In this document: positions 15,830 to 23,782 of the stretch, piece after piece
Position numbering within the stretch: the stretch's first letter is position 1
How the letters are laid out: each line of letters starts with the position of its first letter
Source: Streptomyces sp. R28
GTDB taxonomy: Bacteria; Actinomycetota; Actinomycetes; Streptomycetales; Streptomycetaceae
NCBI RefSeq assembly: GCF_041052385.1
Contig: NZ_CP163439.1
Span: 2,593,001-2,657,000 of the forward strand
Length of the DNA stretch: 64,000 nucleotides
Direction: 5' to 3'
Position numbers and translations under genes: made by a program
Notes under the pieces: generated by a model
Told to the model about the DNA's origin: nothing
Seen by the model: the letters and a program-made list of their open reading frames with translations, nothing else
Databases searched by the model: none

Positions 15830-16474
15830 CTACTGCTCGATTTCCTGGGCGGGCTGGACCTCGACCCCGGGATCAGTTGCGGGATCGGCCGTGGGTTTCA
15901 GCGTCGGATGTACGGCGACGACGATCCGGTGATCCCGGCCGCCCTCGACGCCGGGCGCGTCGTACTTGCGGATCAGCGCGCTCACGCCCGCCGTCAACTC
16001 CTCGATGAAGGCGGCCCGTTCGGCGGCGGAGGCGAAACGGACCTCGCCGTCCAGCGCATACGTCGCCAGCCGCTTGCGGGCCTTCGCCGCGCCGGTGATC
16101 AGCGAACCGACGTCCCGGACGAGCCGGGCGCCGAGCGCGAGCAGCCAGCGGGCGGAGAGCTGATCCCGGAAGCGGTCCGGGTCCGGCTGCACGGAGGCGA
16201 GCGCGAGCGGGGAGATCACGTACGACGCGGCGGTCGCCCGCATCAGCCGTTCGGTGACGTTGCCCTTGCGCCGCTCACCGGCCAGCTCGACCAGGCCGTG
16301 CCGCTCCAGCGCCTTGAGGTGGTAGTTCACCTTCTGCCGGGGCAGTCCGACCTTCCCGGCCAGCATGGCGGCCGACGCGGGCCCGGCCGCCAACTCGGCG
16401 AGCAGTCGGGCCCTTATGGGGTCCAGGGAGACGGCTGCGGCCTCGGGGTCCTCGATCACGGTGACGTCCAGCAT
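15830..16474 (-). CDS. ArsR-family winged-helix regulator
   Basis: 214 residues from ATG 16474. A winged helix lies at about 12-90 (DPIRARLLAELAAGPASAAM, GLPRQKVNYHLKALERHGLV). The rest is helical with a tail of acidic and Pro residues. It contains no cysteine metal site, so it is not an arsenic sensor in the strict sense; this subgroup pairs with AHSA1/SRPBCC genes, as here. Probably autoregulates the two-gene unit. A longer reading upstream has poor codon character and was not used. Confidence 0.88.
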   Translation of the reverse strand: MLDVTVIEDPEAAAVSLDPIRARLLAELAAGPASAAMLAGKVGLPRQKVNYHLKALERHGLVELAGERRKGNVTERLMRATAASYVISPLALASVQPDPDRFRDQLSARWLLALGARLVRDVGSLITGAAKARKRLATYALDGEVRFASAAERAAFIEELTAGVSALIRKYDAPGVEGGRDHRIVVAVHPTLKPTADPATDPGVEVQPAQEIEQ

Positions 16475-16551
16475 GGATCCACCGTCCCACCGAAAACTTT
16501 TTTTGTCCAGACAGGCCGAGTGTTCGGTGCGGAGTCCGTCCGAACCCGATC

Positions 16552-17253
16552 TCAGTCGGGCACGAGGCCGAGGGCGTGGTCGTACCGGCTGACGGTGCTG
16601 CTCCTGAGACCCGGCCAGGTCTGCACCCGGCGCCACAACTCGGTCGCGGAGCCGATGCCGTTGCCCGGGGCCGCGAGGGCCTCGATGTGGGCCTGGGTGC
16701 TCTCCCACTCGGCGTAGTTGAGGACGCGGGTGCCGTCGGTGCTGAGGTGGAAGTGGCCGGAGATGCCGCCGGGGTGGGGGTTCGGCTCGCCCTCCAGCGC
16801 CTCGAAGACGGCGTCGACCCAGGCGCGCTGCCGGTCGGGGTCGGGGCCCTCGAACTCGATGTCGACGATCACGATGCACCCGGGGATGCGCGGGTCGCCC
16901 TCGCGGCGGGCGCTGCGGTAGTGCCGGTACCGGCCGAGCCACAGCCGCTCGATGCCCGGTACGGCGGTGTCGATCTCGTCGTTGCGCTCCTGCCGGTGGA
17001 CCTTCACGAAGGCCTCGTACGCCTGCTCGCTCGTCCACTGCGAGTAGTGCAGGAGGGTGGAGGCGTCCTGGCCGGCGTAGACGTAGTAGCCGAGCAGGCC
17101 GTCCGCGGGCCAGGGGCGGCCCTCCCAGGTGCCGGCGATCGCCTCGACGCTCCGCTTCTGCCGGAGGGGGGTGCCCACTCGCCAGGTACTGAAGAAGGGG
17201 GCGCCGACCTCCGGGCGGGTGAGGTCGGGGTGGGTGTCGGTGCGGCGGGCCAT
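16552..17253 (-). CDS. Two-domain antibiotic-biosynthesis-monooxygenase-like protein, SoxR target
   Basis: 233 residues from ATG 17253 (GGAGG at 6 nt); a GTG 14 codons earlier has no ribosome site. Two ferredoxin-like ABM modules are visible: about 25-110 (GYYVYAGQDASTLLHYSQWT) and about 125-215 (HLSTDGTRVLNYAEWESTQA). ABM proteins are cofactor-free oxygenases for quinone-type substrates or their relatives. A perfect SoxR-type palindrome stands 48 nt upstream, between good -35 and poor -10 elements 19 bp apart. I recall that the SoxR regulon of S. coelicolor includes a monooxygenase from this chromosomal region. Confidence 0.85.
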   Translation of the reverse strand: MARRTDTHPDLTRPEVGAPFFSTWRVGTPLRQKRSVEAIAGTWEGRPWPADGLLGYYVYAGQDASTLLHYSQWTSEQAYEAFVKVHRQERNDEIDTAVPGIERLWLGRYRHYRSARREGDPRIPGCIVIVDIEFEGPDPDRQRAWVDAVFEALEGEPNPHPGGISGHFHLSTDGTRVLNYAEWESTQAHIEALAAPGNGIGSATELWRRVQTWPGLRSSTVSRYDHALGLVPD

Positions 17254-17300
17254 GGGGGCCTCCGGGAATCGGTGGTCGATGCGAGCACCGATCACCTTTC

Positions 17301-17322
17301 GACCTCAACCGGACTTGAGGTC
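17301..17322 (-). promoter_or_regulatory. SoxR/MerR-type operator
   Basis: GACCTCAA-CCGGAC-TTGAGGTC is a perfect 8-bp inverted repeat with 6-nt spacer, containing the SoxR core CCTCAA-N6-TTGAGG. On the minus strand TTGACC (17324-17319) and AAAGGT lie 19 bp apart, the over-long spacing of MerR-class promoters. It points at the monooxygenase-like gene ending at 16552. Confidence 0.8.
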
Positions 17323-17378
17323 AAGTGACGGGGCACGACACAGCACGGCGCGGGGACCGGTCACCGGTCCGACACAGC

Positions 17379-17411
17379 ACGGCGCGGGACCGGTGACCGG
17401 TCCCGCGCCGT
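17379..17411. terminator. Terminator hairpin after the DUF3618 operon
   Basis: Arms of 16 nt (17379-17394 and 17396-17411; core GGCGCGGGACCGGT / ACCGGTCCCGCGCC) are perfectly complementary, giving a very strong stem. A shorter direct copy of ACAGCACGGCGCGGG occurs at 17339-17354. It lies about 75 nt past the DUF3618 stop. Confidence 0.7.
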
Positions 17412-17484
17412 CTCGCCGCCTCGCCATCTCGCGGCCTGCCGCCTGCCGTCCGCCGCCAGGCCGCCGCTGTCGTCGTCCGGCGTC

Positions 17485-18054
17485 TCAGTGATGCCCGTGG
17501 CGTCGCCGCCGCAGCACCTCGGTCGCGACCACCGCCCCCACCGCCGCCCCGACGATCAGTACCGGCCGCGGGTGCCGCAGCCCGGCCTGGACAACGGTGC
17601 GGACGGGGCGCGGCACGCCGTGCTCCACGGTGTGGCCCGCGTGCGTCGCCTTGTCGTGGACGGTGTGTCCCGCGTGGCTCGCCCGGTCCTGCACCGCGTG
17701 ACCGGCCTGGGTCGCCCGCTCCTGCACCACGTGGCCGGCCTGGGTCGCCCGCTCCTGCACCACATGGCCGGCCTGGGTCGCCCGGTCCTGCAGCGCGTGG
17801 CCCGCCTGGGCCGCGCTGCTGCGCAGCTGCACGGTCATCGCGCCTGCCTTGTCCTTGAGGTCGGCGGCCCGCGCCTGGGCCCTGCCCTTCACGTCCGTCT
17901 TGCCTGCCAGCTCGGCCACGGTGTCGCCAAGTTCGCCGCGCGTCTGCTCGATCTGCCGCCGCAGCTCCTCGGGCCCCTTGGCCCCGCCGGCCGCCTTCGC
18001 GGCTCCCGCCTTCGCGGCCTCACCGCCCGTGCCCCCCGCTGCCTTGTCCGTCAT
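17485..18054 (-). CDS. DUF3618 protein with 11-residue repeats and C-terminal membrane helix
   Basis: 189 residues. An Ala/Gly/Lys-rich N-terminus is followed by the DUF3618 signature (EELRRQIEQTRGELGDTVAELAGK, split here at its halves) near 33-55. Six 11-residue repeats of the type ATQAGHVVQER occupy about 90-155, giving an amphipathic helix of apolipoprotein type. A single membrane helix near the end (VLIVGAAVGAVVATEVL) precedes a basic RRRRHGHH tail. The start overlaps the stop of the holin-like gene by 4 nt, so they are made together and probably act together at the membrane. Function unknown. Confidence 0.88.
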   Translation of the reverse strand: MTDKAAGGTGGEAAKAGAAKAAGGAKGPEELRRQIEQTRGELGDTVAELAGKTDVKGRAQARAADLKDKAGAMTVQLRSSAAQAGHALQDRATQAGHVVQERATQAGHVVQERATQAGHAVQDRASHAGHTVHDKATHAGHTVEHGVPRPVRTVVQAGLRHPRPVLIVGAAVGAVVATEVLRRRRHGHH

Positions 18055-18470
18055 CGGTGCGCCCTTCCCTTGATCTCCTCGACATCGGCCCTGACGCTGC
18101 CGAGAGCCTCCTCCGGCGTGGGAGGAGCGGCGCGCCGCAGCTGGGCGCGGCCGGTCGCGGCGAGCAGGCCCGCGACAGCGAACAGCACCGCCGTCACGAT
18201 CAGCGCCGCAGCCCACACGGACAGCGTCAGCGAGAGCGCGGCGGTGGCCGTCCCGGCCAGGAACAGCAGGCCGGCGTACGCGACGGCGCCCGCCGCGCCC
18301 AGCAGCCCGCCGCCACGGCCGGCGCGCCGGCCCTTCTCGGCCAGTTCCTCCTTGGCGAGGGCGACTTCCTGCCGTACGAGACGGGAAATCTGTTCACTGG
18401 CCTGTCCGACGAGTTCGCCCACCGAGTGGTGCTCGTCCCGCACCCGTTCGGGGGCCGTGGTCCCGGTCAC
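18051..18470 (-). CDS. Holin-like membrane protein (phage holin superfamily III / DUF1469)
   Basis: 139 residues from GTG 18470 (GAGGAGG 8 nt upstream). A helical N-terminus (SVGELVGQASEQISRLVRQE, then VALAKEELAEK) leads to two hydrophobic segments, about 55-80 (GGGLLGAAGAVAYAGLLFLA) and 88-112, then a charged tail. This is the actinobacterial holin-like family often encoded beside DUF3618. The family name does not prove a lysis role; these genes are core chromosomal. Probably organises or reshapes the membrane with its partner. Confidence 0.85.
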   Translation of the reverse strand: MTGTTAPERVRDEHHSVGELVGQASEQISRLVRQEVALAKEELAEKGRRAGRGGGLLGAAGAVAYAGLLFLAGTATAALSLTLSVWAAALIVTAVLFAVAGLLAATGRAQLRRAAPPTPEEALGSVRADVEEIKGRAHR

Positions 18471-18523
18471 CGTGATCCGCCTCCTCTCCGTTCGGAACAC
18501 CCGGGTACCCGGACCGGCCCCCG

Positions 18524-19219
18524 CTATCCCTTCCGTCCGCCACCCGGTCCGCGCTCGCCCAGCCGGGCCAGCTGGGCCTGGAACCAGTCGAGGCGGGCCT
18601 GCAACAGCGCGGCCTCGGCGGCGAGTTCGGGCACGCCGAGGTCCTCGGCGTCCCCGAGCTCGGCCACCGCCACGGACGCCGCCCCCTTCCCGGCCGCCAC
18701 CCGCAGCCCCTCCCCGCCCAGCCGCGCGAACCCCGCGAGCGAGACCGACGTACGGCCGCGCAGGCAGCCGGCGCAGGAAGGGGCGAGGGCCGCCCAGCCG
18801 GGGCGGCCCCAGCCGGCGTCGGCCAGGGCGGCGGCGACCGCACCGCAGGCGCACGGGCCGACCGTGGCGGTGCGCACCCGCTGGCGGGCGTAGCGAAAGC
18901 CGCGCTCGAAGCGGATGTACCGGCCGAGCACGGTGACCTCCAGCAGCACGGCCGTCCGGTGCTCGGCCGTGCACAGCAGCGCCTCGGCCACCGTGCGGTC
19001 GTGCACACAGTGGAAGCCGCAGTCGCAGCGGCGGCTCGGTGCCCGGTGTCGCAGGCCGTAGACGCAGGACGCCTCGGCCAGGACTCCGTACGGCAGCGCG
19101 CCGCCCAGCGACACACCGGTGAACCCGGCCCGGGTGCCGTCCTGGGACAGCAGCGGGTGGGCGATCTTGTATCCGGTCGGCGGCTCCGTCGGGCGTTCCT
19201 CCGGAAGCCGCAGCCTCAT
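18524..19219 (-). CDS. Hypothetical cysteine-rich protein
   Basis: 231 residues, not recognised. Three cysteine clusters stand out: RRCDCGFHCVHD near 63-74, GPCACG near 121-126 and SCAGCLRG near 145-152, a pattern fitting one or two zinc sites. No membrane segment. A helical C-terminus (AAEAALLQARLDWFQAQLAR) could form a coiled coil. ATG 19219 overlaps the stop of the 44-residue gene upstream by 4 nt, so both are translated from one message. Confidence 0.75.
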   Translation of the reverse strand: MRLRLPEERPTEPPTGYKIAHPLLSQDGTRAGFTGVSLGGALPYGVLAEASCVYGLRHRAPSRRCDCGFHCVHDRTVAEALLCTAEHRTAVLLEVTVLGRYIRFERGFRYARQRVRTATVGPCACGAVAAALADAGWGRPGWAALAPSCAGCLRGRTSVSLAGFARLGGEGLRVAAGKGAASVAVAELGDAEDLGVPELAAEAALLQARLDWFQAQLARLGERGPGGGRKG

Positions 19220-19350
19220 CGGGCGGCCGTGACCTCTTCGGGCGCCTTCAGTTCCTCGACCTCTTCGGGGAGCAGGCGTTCGGGTTCTTCCTCGCGGGTC
19301 TGCGGCCGCTCCTCAGCGACTCCGGTGGCGAGTGCCTTGCCGAGCTTCAT
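19216..19350 (-). CDS. Small acidic protein, 44 residues
   Basis: ATG 19350 has GGGAGG about 4-5 nt upstream, and the TGA overlaps the start of the cysteine-rich gene by 4 nt. The peptide begins MKLGKALATGVAEE and continues with an acidic, Pro/Glu-rich tail (EEEPERLLPEEVEEL). Similar small proteins are often conserved but unannotated in Streptomyces. Function unknown; the coupling suggests it is the first gene of a two-gene operon. Confidence 0.65.
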   Translation of the reverse strand: MKLGKALATGVAEERPQTREEEPERLLPEEVEELKAPEEVTAAR

Positions 19351-19465
19351 GACGCCTCCCATGACCAAGGGTCGATGACCGTCCTGGCCATAGTGACCCA
19401 TGACGCCCGAGTTTGGACATAGGGCCTGCGTAGGCCCGGAAAGGCCCTCACCCCACAGCAATCCT

Positions 19466-19480
19466 TACCAGTACCTGGTA
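19466..19480. promoter_or_regulatory. Palindromic operator candidate upstream of the dapA-like gene
   Basis: TACCAG-TAC-CTGGTA is a perfect inverted repeat in the divergent gap between the small acidic gene and the dapA-like gene, 46 nt before the latter's ATG. A GntR-family repressor would bind a site of this size. Confidence 0.45.
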
Positions 19481-19526
19481 GAAGAATTAAGTGGAGCTTC
19501 ACAGTTGCCCCGCCGAGACTACTGCC

Positions 19527-20429
19527 ATGACGACGACTCCCTCCGCCGCGCCACCCTTCGGCCGTGCCCTCTGCGCCATGATCACGCCCTTCACCGAGGC
19601 CGGTGCGCTCGATCTCGACGGGGCGGGGCGCCTCGCCGAGCGGCTGGTGTCCGAGGGCTGTGACGGGATCGTGCTCTCCGGCACGACGGGCGAGTCGCCG
19701 ACCACGTCGGACGCCGAGAAGTCGGACCTGATCAGGGCGGTGCGGGAGGCGGTGGGCAGCCGGGCGTCAGTCGTCGCGGGCGTGGGCACCTTCGACACCC
19801 GGCACACCGTCGAGCTGGCCCTGGCGGCCGAAAAGGCGGGCGCCGACGGCCTGTTGGTGGTCGCGCCGTACTACAGCAAGCCCCCGCAGGACGCCGTCGA
19901 GGCGCACTTCCGCGAGGTCGCCGACGCCGCCGGACTGCCCCTCGCGCTGTACGACATCCCGGGCCGCACCGGCACCCGCATCGAGCCGGAGACGCTGATC
20001 CGACTCGCCGAGCATCCCCGGATCGTGGCGGTGAAGGACTGCTCCTATGACTTCCTCGGCGCCCAGAAGGTGCTGTCGCGCACGGAGTTGGCGTATTACG
20101 CGGGATGCGACGAGCACAACCTGGCGCTGTACGCGGTGGGGGGAGCCGGATACATCAGTACGGTCGCCAATGTCGTCCCCTCCCAGCTCCGGGCGGTGCT
20201 CGACGCGTTCGAGGCGGGCGACACCCCCGTGTCCGCCCGCCTCCAACAACGTGCCACGCCGCTCATCGAGTTGATGATGTCGGCGGGGCTGCCCGGCACG
20301 GTCACCGCCAAGGCCCTGCTCCATGAACTGGGCCTGCCCGCGGGTCCCGTCCGCGCACCGCTACGGCCCGCCGCCCGCGAGGCGGTCGACGGACTGCTGG
20401 CGGCGTACCAGGAGTTGGCAACCAACTGA
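19527..20429 (+). CDS. dapA: 4-hydroxy-tetrahydrodipicolinate synthase / DapA-family aldolase
   Basis: 300 residues, a single TIM barrel. Catalytic residues match E. coli DapA with a constant offset of 9: T53-T54 in SGTTGES, Y142 and R147 in LYDIPGRTG, and Schiff-base K170 in IVAVKDC. It condenses pyruvate with aspartate semialdehyde in lysine and diaminopimelate synthesis. The arginine and full triad argue for true DapA activity, though related pyruvate lyases share the fold. It is monocistronic; Streptomyces usually carry more than one dapA, and this is probably the second copy. dapD lies 2.4 kb away. Confidence 0.87.
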   Translation: MTTTPSAAPPFGRALCAMITPFTEAGALDLDGAGRLAERLVSEGCDGIVLSGTTGESPTTSDAEKSDLIRAVREAVGSRASVVAGVGTFDTRHTVELALAAEKAGADGLLVVAPYYSKPPQDAVEAHFREVADAAGLPLALYDIPGRTGTRIEPETLIRLAEHPRIVAVKDCSYDFLGAQKVLSRTELAYYAGCDEHNLALYAVGGAGYISTVANVVPSQLRAVLDAFEAGDTPVSARLQQRATPLIELMMSAGLPGTVTAKALLHELGLPAGPVRAPLRPAAREAVDGLLAAYQELATN

Positions 20430-20445
20430 TCAGCGCTCGCCCTGC

Positions 20446-21669
20446 TCAGCGCTCGGCGAAGACGGGCTCCCAGCGCCCGGCGTCCCCGTCGTTGCCCTTG
20501 CGGAAGCCGCTGAGGGGAACGGTCTTGTCACTGCCGATGGTGACCTTCACGAGCCGCTGATGGAACTCGTTCCCGCCGCCCTTCGCGATGTCCCAGGCGA
20601 TCAGCGACGAGTCACCGGCCCAGGCGAGCAGCTGCTGCCCGCGTACCTCGGTCTTCTGCCCGGTGCGGGCGTCGATGACCCAGGAGGACGTCTTCCACTT
20701 CTCGCCCGCGAAGCCACCGGCGACCAGCCTGCCGCTGGGCGACTGCCACGCGTCGACGTACCACTCCAGATACTTCTGGTCCGCCGGTACATCGACCTCG
20801 GCGCCCGTGAGGTCGTAGAACTGCTTGCCGATGTCTCCCATGGGGTTCCCGGCCCAGACATGCCTGCCGTCGGGGCTGAGGGCGAAGTCCTGGCGGGCGT
20901 TGATGAAGCCGGCGCCCATGGGGTCGTTCGGACTGCCGCCGGCGAGCTTCACCTCGCTCCAGGAGCCCTTGCCGGAGACCACGTCGAGGACGTAGAAACC
21001 GGTACGGCTCGACGGCTGCTTCTGGTCCCAGCCGTCGGAACCCTCCATCTTGACCAGCTGGTCGGGGTTCTCGCCGTAGGTCGTCGCGACCAGCTTCAGA
21101 CCGTCACGCGAGTACGAGAGCCCGGCGACCTTGTGGTCGACCTTGATCCACTTCGCGACCTCGCCGGTGGCCAGGTCGAGCAGGCCGATCCGCGAGGCGG
21201 GCAGGTTCCGCTCCAGTACGGCGGCGGTCTTCATCCCCGGGGCGACGGCGACGTAGGACCACTGGGTGGTCTTCACGTACTTGTCCGTCTTCTGGTCCAG
21301 CAGCCAGTAGTCGCGGACGCGTTCGGCCCGGTCGGCGGAGTGCTTGACGGTACGGGGGACGTAGTACGCGGCCAGCGCGGTGCTCCCGGCCGAGATCAGC
21401 TCGCGCGGCGGGGACTGGTCCGGGTGCGCGATGTCCTTGCTCTTCCGTACGACGTCCGCGGGCCGCACGTCCTCCTTCCCGGAGTCCAGCAGCGGCACCA
21501 CGACGCCGATGGCGACGACGGCGACGGTGGCCGCGGCGGCGGAGGCGATCCGCCGGGTGCGGCGGCGCCGACGCACCACCAGGACCCGGTCGGCGAGCCC
21601 CGGTCCCGTCGACGTCTGTTCGTCGGCCAACTCCCGCAGGGAGTCACGCACGAGTTCCTCGACGTTCAC
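20446..21669 (-). CDS. Membrane-anchored beta-propeller-like protein, partner of SigE-family factor
   Basis: 407 residues. A cytoplasmic N-terminus of about 40 residues (VEELVRDSLRELADE, then RRRRRTRR) precedes one membrane helix (SAAAATVAVVAIGVVVPLL). The outside part has repeated WD40/TolB-like blades (YSRDGLKLVATTY, LSPDGRHVWAGN, SPSGRLVAGGF). Its start overlaps the stop of the sigma-factor gene by 4 nt. The topology and coupling suggest an anti-sigma or sensor role, but no classical zinc anti-sigma motif is present, so this is an inference. Confidence 0.85.
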   Translation of the reverse strand: MNVEELVRDSLRELADEQTSTGPGLADRVLVVRRRRRTRRIASAAAATVAVVAIGVVVPLLDSGKEDVRPADVVRKSKDIAHPDQSPPRELISAGSTALAAYYVPRTVKHSADRAERVRDYWLLDQKTDKYVKTTQWSYVAVAPGMKTAAVLERNLPASRIGLLDLATGEVAKWIKVDHKVAGLSYSRDGLKLVATTYGENPDQLVKMEGSDGWDQKQPSSRTGFYVLDVVSGKGSWSEVKLAGGSPNDPMGAGFINARQDFALSPDGRHVWAGNPMGDIGKQFYDLTGAEVDVPADQKYLEWYVDAWQSPSGRLVAGGFAGEKWKTSSWVIDARTGQKTEVRGQQLLAWAGDSSLIAWDIAKGGGNEFHQRLVKVTIGSDKTVPLSGFRKGNDGDAGRWEPVFAER

Positions 21670-22223
21670 GGTCGCACCTCCACGGGCGAGAAGTCACGGG
21701 ACGGCTGCGACTCGACGTCGGCCGGGCCCAGGGCCGCCAGCTCGGGCGCGAGGGCGCGCAGCCGGGCCAGCGAACGGTGGGCGGTGGACCGTACGGTGCC
21801 CACGGAACAGCCCAGGACGCGGGCCACATCGGCCTCCGGCAGGTCCTCGAAGTAGCGCAGCACCAGCACCATGCGCTGCCGTGCCGTCAGCCGGGCCAGC
21901 GCCCCGCGCATCAGCAGCCGTAGCTCCGCGTCGGGCGCGGCGTCCGGGCTCGCGCCCGTCTCGGGCGGCTCGGCGACGGTGAGTTCACGCCGTCTCCACT
22001 TCAGCCGCCAGCGGCTGATCTGCTGCCGGTACAGGATCTGGCGCACGTACGCCTCCGGCTCGTCGATGCGGTGCCAGCGGTCGGCCGCCTTGATCAGGGC
22101 GTTCTGCAGGAGGTCCTCGGCGGCGTGCCGATCGCCGCCGGTCAGCAGCACAGCGGTCTTCAGCAGCGCGGACGACCTGTTCTCCACGAACTCCCGAAAG
22201 CTGTCCTGCGCTTCGGCATCCAT
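21666..22223 (-). CDS. RNA polymerase sigma factor, SigE family (ECF)
   Basis: 185 residues from ATG 22223 (GAGAAGG 5 nt upstream); a GTG two codons earlier overlaps that ribosome site. Region 2 occupies about 12-80 (DRHAAEDLLQNALIKAADRW, then YVRQILYRQQISRWR), and region 4 about 110-165 (LTARQRMVLVLRYFEDLPEA, VLGCSVGTVRSTAHRSLARL). It belongs to the actinobacterial SigE-family group defined in annotation pipelines (SigE70), which is different from the well-studied cell-envelope SigE. Its target promoters are unknown; the downstream propeller protein is its likely control. Confidence 0.92.
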   Translation of the reverse strand: MDAEAQDSFREFVENRSSALLKTAVLLTGGDRHAAEDLLQNALIKAADRWHRIDEPEAYVRQILYRQQISRWRLKWRRRELTVAEPPETGASPDAAPDAELRLLMRGALARLTARQRMVLVLRYFEDLPEADVARVLGCSVGTVRSTAHRSLARLRALAPELAALGPADVESQPSRDFSPVEVRP

Positions 22224-22333
22224 CGTCACCTTCTCTTCCCCCCGGGCCGGCCCCGCGGCCCGCCTCTCCTACTCCTGGTGACGCGTGCGGCGGGCTGCCG
22301 CTATGCCGGCACACAGAAAAACTTCCGGAAAAG

Positions 22334-22406
22334 GCCCGGGGCCCGTACCGCATCCTGTGCGCTACGGGCCCCGGCCCGCGCTGCACCCGGTGCTACCGGG
22401 TGCAGC
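22334..22406 (-). terminator. Double hairpin terminator
   Basis: GCTGCACCCGGT (22380-22391) and ACCGGGTGCAGC (22395-22406) form a perfect 12-bp stem with GCT loop, 22 nt past the small secreted gene's stop on the minus strand. A second GC-rich stem (CGGGGCCCGTA / TACGGGCCCCG) follows at about 22338-22373. Confidence 0.65.
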
Positions 22407-22427
22407 TGGGTGCTGTTGGGCGCGCGA

Positions 22428-22667
22428 TCAGCCCCACTTGTACCCGTCGCCGAAGAGCAGGAAGTGCTCCAGCACATCCTCCATCGGATCGTCCACCTGC
22501 CCGACGTTGACCAGCCCGATGCGGGGCCCGTTGTGCGAGCCCGTGTTGGTCTCGTCGGCGTACGCGGCCCCGGCCGGCAACCAGCACACCGCCCCCGCGG
22601 CCAACGTGCCGACCACCAGGCGGAGTACGGCCCTGGTCCACGCGTTCGTCTTCACTCGACCGGTCAT
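22428..22667 (-). CDS. Small secreted protein, 79 residues
   Basis: Basic N-terminus (TGRVKTNAWTRAVLR), hydrophobic run (LVVGTLAAGAVCWLPAG) and an A-Y-A cleavage site near residue 37 form a Sec signal. The mature part is only about 42 residues, with NTGSHNGPRIGLVNVGQVDD and a C-terminal FLLFGDGYKWG. No family recognised; small secreted proteins with GxIGLxNVGQ motifs are common in Streptomyces. A GAGGG sits 4 nt before ATG 22667. It is alone between terminators. Confidence 0.7.
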   Translation of the reverse strand: MTGRVKTNAWTRAVLRLVVGTLAAGAVCWLPAGAAYADETNTGSHNGPRIGLVNVGQVDDPMEDVLEHFLLFGDGYKWG

Positions 22668-22792
22668 CGGCCCTCATTTCGTCGGTTCGGCATGTGATCG
22701 GAAACTGCGTCCAACCGTTCATCTGCCTGGACCGCGATGAGGTCACGTGGAGTAACCCGTACGTGATCGCGCCGGGTTGCCGCCGGTGGGCG

Positions 22793-23782
22793 TCAGTTGT
22801 GGCTGTGCAGGATCTCGTTCAGGCCGCCCCACACCGCGTTGTTCGGGCGGGCCTCGACGGTGCCGGTGACCGAGTTGCGGCGGAAGAGGATGTTGGAGGC
22901 GCCGGACAGCTCGCGGGCCTTGACGATCTGGCCGTCGGGCATGGTGACGCGGGTGCCGGCGGTGACGTAGAGGCCTGCCTCGACGACGCACTCGTCGCCC
23001 AGCGCGATGCCGACGCCCGCCTCAGCGCCGATCAGGCAGCGCTCGCCGATGGAGATGATCACGTTGCCGCCGCCCGACAGCGTGCCCATCGTCGACGCGC
23101 CGCCACCGATGTCGGAGCCGTCGCCGACGATGACGCCCGCGGAGATACGGCCCTCAACCATGGAGGTGCCGAGGGTGCCGGCGTTGAAGTTCACGAAGCC
23201 CTCGTGCATGACGGTGGTGCCCTCGGCGAGGTGCGCGCCGAGGCGGACCCGGTCGGCGTCGGCGATGCGAACGCCCTTGGGGGCCACGTAGTCGGTCATC
23301 CGCGGGAACTTGTCGATCGAGGTCACCTGGAGGTGCAGGCCCTCGGCGCGGGCGTTCAGGCGGACCTTCTCGACGTCGTCGACGGCGACCGGACCGAGGG
23401 AGGTCCAGGCGACGTTGGCGAGGAAGCCGAACTGGCCCTCCAGGCTCAGGCCGTGCGGCTTGACCAGGCGGTGCGAGAGCAGGTGCAGGCGCAGGTAGAC
23501 GTCGTGCGCGTCGATCGGCTTCTCGTCGATCGAGGCGATGACCGTGCGGACCGCGACGACCTCGACGCCCCGGCGCGCGTCCGGCCCGATCGCCTTCGCG
23601 GCACCCTCACCGAGCAGCTCGACGGCACGCTCGGCGGACAGCCGCTCGCTGCCGGAGGGACCGGGCTCGGCGACGAGCTCGGGCGCGGGGAACCAGGTGT
23701 CGAGAACGGTGCCGTCGGCGGCGATCGTGGCGAGGCCGGCGGCCACGGCGCCGGTGGTGCGAGGAGCAGTCGTGTCGGTCAT
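22793..23782 (-). CDS. dapD: 2,3,4,5-tetrahydropyridine-2,6-dicarboxylate N-succinyltransferase
   Basis: 329 residues. The N-terminal helical part is followed by a left-handed beta-helix of hexapeptide repeats (about 150-300; [51 protein letters not shown]). It transfers succinyl from CoA in the succinylase branch of lysine/diaminopimelate synthesis, and the length fits the actinobacterial type. It is transcribed alone. The 379 bp upstream contain decayed palindromic repeats rather than another gene. Confidence 0.95.
   Translation of the reverse strand: MTDTTAPRTTGAVAAGLATIAADGTVLDTWFPAPELVAEPGPSGSERLSAERAVELLGEGAAKAIGPDARRGVEVVAVRTVIASIDEKPIDAHDVYLRLHLLSHRLVKPHGLSLEGQFGFLANVAWTSLGPVAVDDVEKVRLNARAEGLHLQVTSIDKFPRMTDYVAPKGVRIADADRVRLGAHLAEGTTVMHEGFVNFNAGTLGTSMVEGRISAGVIVGDGSDIGGGASTMGTLSGGGNVIISIGERCLIGAEAGVGIALGDECVVEAGLYVTAGTRVTMPDGQIVKARELSGASNILFRRNSVTGTVEARPNNAVWGGLNEILHSHN

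Noticed and set aside
18051-18470. Prophage remnant suggested by the holin-like gene
   Set aside because: No lysin, tail or integrase genes nearby, and the gene is coupled to DUF3618 in a core chromosomal setting.
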